A stretch of 64,000 nucleotides of DNA from JAKZVK01 sp965248255. GTDB lineage: Bacteria; Acidobacteriota; Terriglobia; Bryobacterales; UBA6623. This document shows, one piece after another, positions 60,061 to 64,000 of the stretch. Positions within the stretch are counted from its first letter, which is position 1; every line of letters begins with the position of its first letter. The notes below the pieces were generated by a model. It saw only the letters and a list, made by a program, of their open reading frames with translations. It was not told the origin of the DNA and ran no database searches. The translations under genes and the position numbers were made by a program. The DNA is taken from assembly GCA_965248255.1 (NCBI GenBank), contig CBDFIW010000003.1:806001-870000 (forward strand). Direction: 5' to 3'.

Positions 60061-60131
60061 GGAATCCTCCCGGGGGCAAAATGCTGAGAACGACCAGCCG
60101 GTCGGCTCAGAGCCAATCCCAGGAGGATTCC
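60061..60131 (+). promoter_or_regulatory. Nested hairpin leader burying the IS110 ribosome-binding site
   Basis: GGAATCCTCC at 60061-60070 pairs perfectly with GGAGGATTCC at 60122-60131, extended by GGG/CCC past one mismatch. The downstream arm is the Shine-Dalgarno sequence of the transposase, whose ATG is at 60132. Inside the loop, CTGAG/CTCAG (60084-60088 and 60106-60110) encloses CGACC-AGCC-GGTCG (60091-60104). The fold would block translation initiation. In IS110 elements the non-coding end also encodes a bridge RNA, of which this could be part. Confidence 0.55.
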
Positions 60132-61160
60132 ATGCATGAACTCTACTACATCGGACTCGATGTCCATAAGAAAAGCATCAGCTTCTGCATCAAAACGCAA
60201 GACGGAACCATCGTCGCCCGCGGTCAGGTCGCGGCCACCCGCGCAGCCCTGACCACTTGGGCGTCAGCCCTCGAGCGCCCCTGGGTGGGCGCGCTCGAAG
60301 CCACGCTGTTCACGGGTTGGATTCACGATCACCTCCAGCCCTTCGCGCGCGAGTTGCAAGTCGCGCACCCGGCCATGCTCAAGGCCATCGCTTGTGGCAA
60401 GAAGAAGAACGACCGTCTCGACGCCACCAAGATCAGTGACCTGTTGCGTTGCGACCTGCTGCCACGCTGCTACTTGGCGCCGCCCGCCCTGCGCGAGTTG
60501 CGGCGTGTACTGCGCTATCGCAATCTGCTGCTGGGCGAAGCCGTCCGCATGAAGAACAAGATCAGCGGGCTGCTGATGGAGGTCGGCGAACCCTACGATG
60601 CCCGGCGGCTGCACGGCCGGCGTTATTTCTATTCGTATCTCGACAGCTTGCGTGACACGCCCGAGTCGGTCATCGAACTGCTCGCCATCACCCGCGGCAG
60701 CCTGGAAATGTTCGATCGTTTGCAAGACGAGTTACTGCGCGGCTTGCGGCGCCATCCGCTGCTGCGGGAACGCGTCGAGCGCTTGCAGTCGATTCGCGGC
60801 GTGGGGGAGATGACGGCGCTGAGTTGGGCGCTGGAGACCGTTGAGCCCGAGCGCTTCGGTTCGGTGGGCCGGCTGGTGAGTTACTGCGGGCTATGTGCGG
60901 CGCAGCGCGAGTCGGGGGGCAAAACGCAGCGCGGACCGCTGTCGAAGCAACGCAACAAGCATTTGCAGCGGGTGCTGATCGAGGCGGCGAAACTCGCGCC
61001 GCGCTGGAACCCGCAGCTGCACGACGTCCATGAGCGGGAGTTGCAGCGCGGCCCGCGCAATCGCGCGACGTTGGCCGTGGCGCGCAAGTTGGTGGCATAT
61101 CTGCGGGCTGTGGACACCAGCGGCCGAGCGTTCGTGCCGCGGGTGGCGGCCGCGGCGTAA
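60132..61160 (+). CDS. IS110-family transposase/recombinase
   Basis: This is a 342-residue DEDD-type recombinase. The N-terminal RuvC-like domain shows YYIGLDVHKKSISFC (Asp), VGALEATLFTGW (Glu) and KKNDRLDATKISDLL (Asp residues). The C-terminal Transposase_20 domain has LQSIRGVGEMTALSWALETV and SYCGLCAAQRESGGKTQRGPLSKQRNKHL, with the catalytic Ser region. IS110 enzymes are guided by a bridge RNA from the element's non-coding ends. The start at 60132 is fixed by AGGAGGATT just upstream. I could not define the element ends; IS110 elements lack clear terminal inverted repeats, and no second copy is present for comparison. Confidence 0.92.
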   Translation: MHELYYIGLDVHKKSISFCIKTQDGTIVARGQVAATRAALTTWASALERPWVGALEATLFTGWIHDHLQPFARELQVAHPAMLKAIACGKKKNDRLDATKISDLLRCDLLPRCYLAPPALRELRRVLRYRNLLLGEAVRMKNKISGLLMEVGEPYDARRLHGRRYFYSYLDSLRDTPESVIELLAITRGSLEMFDRLQDELLRGLRRHPLLRERVERLQSIRGVGEMTALSWALETVEPERFGSVGRLVSYCGLCAAQRESGGKTQRGPLSKQRNKHLQRVLIEAAKLAPRWNPQLHDVHERELQRGPRNRATLAVARKLVAYLRAVDTSGRAFVPRVAAAA

Positions 61161-61621
61161 CGAGGAGAATTTACTTTTTTTCTGTTGCAAGGAGAAACGA
61201 AGAGTTTCACCGACGCTGTGCGGTGTCACGAGCTGCCCGCCGGTCCTCGCCTGTGGGGGACTACGCGAAGGGGTTTCCTCGAGAGTTTACGGGGAAACCT
61301 CTGATGCGTCCGTATTGTCTGTTTCGAGGCCGGCGGGCCTGAAAATCCAAACTGAATCTTCCGCGACGGTCCCCCGCCGCTGAGGTGGGGCGACCCGATG
61401 CGCGCACATGGATGTCTGGTCACGTGACTCGTTGACCTTGTGACTTGATTCGCAAAAACGCTCGGGCTGCGAAGCGTCACTGCTGAACACCGCGCCCCCG
61501 CTGACGGGAGGTTCCGGATGACTGCGTCCATCCTTGACAGATACCTATCATGGATGTCCCCCACTTTTCCCCACTTTTCCAAGAGGGGTGGACGAGTTTC
61601 ATCAGGGATAGGGGTGGAAAG
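61161..61621. other. Gene-free region after the IS110 transposase
   Basis: No convincing gene is seen. It probably includes the right end of the IS110 element. A T-rich run lies close to the transposase stop (about 61174), and an imperfect hairpin (GGGGTTTCCTC ... GGGGAAACCTC) lies near 61270-61305. Confidence 0.4.
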
Positions 61622-62516
61622 CTAAGCGTCCTGACCGGGATCTGGTTTCGGCGGCTCCACGTTCTCTGTCGTAGGTTTCACTTTCTCCGTTACCTCTTTA
61701 AGGGTCGCCATCCTTTCCAACAAGCGTCCTTGATCTCGCATCGCGATGTCCAGTTGTTTCCTGGTGGCCTTTGCTTCGTCCCAGTTCTCCTTGATGCGAG
61801 CGGTGAGAGCCGCTAGCTGCTTTCGGTTTAGGAGGACGCCGAACAAGAGCAGCATCCCCATGACTACAAGCGCAACTGTAGACACGAAGGTATATCGTTC
61901 GTTTGTCTGAGCCAATTCTCTCTCAGCAGCCACGATATCCAAGAGCAAAACTCCCTCTTCGGGTAGCGCAATTCGAGGTTGCGAGCGCTGATCGCAAGCA
62001 AACCGAATCTTGAAAGCCTGACCGTCCGAAATGGGCGAGAGATCACAAGCAACCCCAGAGAATCTGGTGTCCTCCGCAAGCACATCACCGTCAGCCACAG
62101 CAATAGGGCTGCATTCGATCTTGTGCGCTGAGGTAGGGGGGGCCACCAGAATTTGACCGTACATTCGAGTCGGCCTGTCGAAGTCGATGGCTAGGGTCCC
62201 TTTATCGACACGGGTCCCTGAGCCAGACAGGATCTGAACTTCGTGGACAAGTCAGGGCAGCCACGTCTTCTTCGCCGACCGTGATGGCGATGCCGGGAAC
62301 CAGATCCTGCATGGACCCGTTGGCCCCGAGCGTTGTTGTGGCGATCGAGTACCACACTGTTACTTCGCTGGGCCGCGTGAAGTAATAGGTAGCTACGAAG
62401 GTAATCACGGAAGCAATCGCCGTTGTAACAATCGGTTTAATCCATCTTTCCAAGGGTGATTCGGAGCCAGGTTCCATAGGCAAGGAATGCCGTTCGAGGC
62501 TGGCATCTTCAGGCAT
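61622..62516 (-). pseudogene. Membrane protein with two transmembrane helices, split by a one-base frameshift
   Basis: The frame from 62516 encodes a cytoplasmic N-terminus, a transmembrane helix (IKPIVTTAIASVITFVATYYF) and the start of a beta-rich domain, ending at 62202. The frame ending at 61622 continues that domain. If one T near 62250 is removed, the reading becomes VAALT-VHEVQILSGSGTRVDKG...IDFDRPTRMYGQ without a stop. The rest has a second transmembrane helix (FVSTVALVVMGMLLLFGVLL) and a coiled-coil tail. The repaired protein would have about 297 residues. I do not recognise the family. Confidence 0.65.
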
Positions 62517-62583
62517 GAGTCAATCGTGGAGATTGTACCAGTTGGGACAGAGGGGCGGATGAGTTGTGAAAGATAAGCGAACT

Positions 62584-63680
62584 TATTGAATCCCGCAAAT
62601 TATTATGACACTTTTTGACAGTGTGGAGCATCTATATATGTATGGGCAACCCCAAAGGTGTGAAGCGGGATTTCAAGGCGCTGGAGAAGCGCCGTTTCGA
62701 AGCGATGCGGCTGCTCCACCAAGGCCACAATCAGTCCGAGACGGCGAGACGGCTGAACGTCGCTCGCCAAACCGTCAGTGAGTGGCGGCGGCAATACCGC
62801 GAGCAGGGTGCGGCCGGACTCCGCCAGGCCGGGCGCGCCGGACGCAAGCCGCTCCTCGATGCCGCACAACGCGAACGCCTGACGTCGCTGCTGCTGGAAG
62901 GCCCGGAAGCCCACGGCTTCCCAGCGCCCCTGTGGAGCTGTCCGCGGGTGGCTCGGCTGACCGGAGACGAGTTCGGGGTCGCATACCACGCAGGCCACGC
63001 CTGGAAGATCCTGCGAGCGCTCGACTGGAGCCCGCAACGCCCGGCCGGAAAGGCGCGCGAGCGCAACGAAGAGCGGATCCGCACCTGGAAGCGCAAGACC
63101 TGGAAGCGCATTAAAAAAAGCCCAAAACGAAGGCCGTACGCTCGTCTTCATCGACGAAAGCGGATTGAGTCAGAAGCCGCATCGCTGCCGCACCTGGGCG
63201 CCACGTGGCCAAACACCGGTGCTGCAGTTTAACTTCAACTGGGAGAAGCTTTCCGTCTCGGCGGGGCTGACGCTGCGTAACTTCTACTTCCGGCTCTATC
63301 CCGGTGCGATCGGCAAAGAGCAAGTGACCGACTTTCTCAAGGCGTTGGCACGTCATATCGATCGCCCGCTGCTGATCGTCTGGGATCGGCTGCCGGCGCA
63401 CCGTAGCCGCCTGGTGCAAGAGTTCATCGAACTCTCCGAAGGCCACATCGCAACCGAGTACTTGCCACCCTATGCGCCGGAGTTGAATCCGGTGGAATAC
63501 ATCTGGGCTTACCGGAAGCAGCACGAGTTGCCGAACGTCTGTCCGAAAGACTACGGCGAGCTGAACGAGCGGGCCCGCAAGGCACTCCGCCGCATGTACC
63601 GCAAACCGCGTTTGATCACGGCCTTCTGGAAACAGTCTTCTCTTTGTTTTGACTGACTCTATATTATGCGGGAGTCAATA
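62584..63680 (+). mobile_element. ISa copy 4 (IS630 family), 1097 bp, diverged
   Basis: The ends TATTGAATCCCGCAAATTA and the complement of TATTGACTCCCGCATAATA, with flanking TA, match the other ISa copies. It is one base shorter, because the slippery run has seven A instead of eight (63113-63119). It carries at least three amino-acid changes not seen in the other copies, so it is the oldest or a separately acquired copy. The left boundary is accurate to one base. Confidence 0.92.
62642..63656 (+). pseudogene. ISa transposase copy with lost slippery site
   Basis: The upstream frame (ATG at 62642) runs past the A7 run into a third frame and stops at 63232 after ...RIESEAASLPHLGATWPNTGAAV. The downstream frame with the catalytic residues (VFIDESGLSQ onward, ending 63656) is now +1 rather than -1, so the normal -1 shift no longer joins them. 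Substitutions relative to the other copies include Thr to Ala (FPAPL), Val to Ala (ALARH) and Trp to Arg (AYRKQ). It is probably inactive unless the A deletion is a sequencing error. Confidence 0.8.
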
Positions 63681-64000
63681 GGGCTTCCGGAACCCCTTTT
63701 CGCACGGACTGCGTTTTCTCGGTTTCCTCTGGGCTCAGTCGTCTCGCCGAAATCGCACCGCCTTCGGATAAAGGGCGGATAAGGATAAAAGGATAAAGAG
63801 ATAATAAGATAAATAAGATAAAGGGAATAAAGGGGACGGAGCCCTTTTCCGAGAGTGCTAGTTCATCCTGCACGCGCATGGTGGGCCTTGCGACCCGGCG
63901 GGCGTCCCGGTCCTCGTAGCGTCAGACAACGTCCGGTGCTCTGCTCCAAGGCCCCCACGAAACCCTCATTCCCCAACGGAACACCTCGCAGAGTTGCCTC
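63681..64000. other. Gene-free right edge of the window
   Basis: No convincing gene is seen after ISa copy 4, apart from the GATAA-rich repeat tract at 63766-63835. Confidence 0.4.
63766..63835 (+). repeat. Degenerate GATAA/GATAAAG tandem tract
   Basis: About 70 bp consist of repeated GGATAAAG/GATAAG/GATAAATAA units, strikingly A-rich and purine-biased on one strand compared with the GC-rich surroundings. No coding potential is seen. It could be a variable-number repeat or a protein-binding array. Confidence 0.65.

Noticed and set aside
1..64000. A defence island or biosynthetic gene cluster
   Set aside because: No restriction, CRISPR-Cas, toxin-antitoxin, NRPS or PKS signature was recognised. 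The most unusual unit is the exported catabolic island.

Overview
The window is GC-rich DNA that I read as a chromosomal segment of an uncultured or IS-rich Acidobacteriota-like bacterium. This is inference. It rests on the Oar-type TonB receptor with an N-terminal carboxypeptidase-regulatory domain, a TPR-secretin-cohesin GspD, many Tat-signal enzymes of uncertain substrate, PD40/CehA proteins, and the general gene style. Planctomycete- or Verrucomicrobia-like relatives cannot be excluded.

Layout. At 0-2.8 kb an IS630-type element (called ISa here) and a second IS630-type element (ISb) have broken a TPR-like gene. At 2.8-15 kb there is a housekeeping and envelope block: M1 peptidase, flippase, two pseudopilins plus a secretin (type II secretion-like operon), smpB, pepA and a fused membrane/spermidine-synthase-like protein. 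At 15-34 kb there is a catabolic island. Its minus-strand arm holds a TonB receptor, two SelA-like PLP enzymes, two acetamidase/formamidase proteins, a PD40-CehA hydrolase and a creatininase. Its plus-strand arm holds three class V aminotransferase paralogues and a DUF1080 protein, followed by an NRAMP-like transporter and glycerol kinase. An ISb copy sits between the two divergent arms. At 37-51 kb lie galU, a PilZ-DnaJ protein, HemQ, a frameshifted Ser/Thr kinase with WD40 repeats, a MotA-MotB hybrid ORF, and exported DapA-like and Gfo/Idh/MocA proteins, with ISa copies at 38.5 and 49.9 kb. At 51-59 kb lie a broken methyltransferase, a cytochrome c/PQQ-dehydrogenase pair and three tandem exported amidohydrolases. 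At 59-64 kb lie a slipin, an IS110-family element with a folded leader, a broken membrane protein and a fourth ISa copy with a damaged slippery site.

How the genes may work together (inference). The five PLP enzymes, creatininase, DapA-like and Gfo/Idh proteins carry twin-arginine signals, and the amidases and amidohydrolases carry Sec-type signals. Together with the TonB receptor they suggest uptake and extracytoplasmic processing of nitrogenous compounds such as amides, N-acyl amino acids or amino sugars. Short perfect palindromes of a REP type punctuate this island, and one gene appears to start and stop inside copies of it.

Caveat. At least three genes and one IS copy carry single-base indels, some in homopolymers, so either local decay or assembly error is present. 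All family assignments are from motif recognition by eye; no database search was run.
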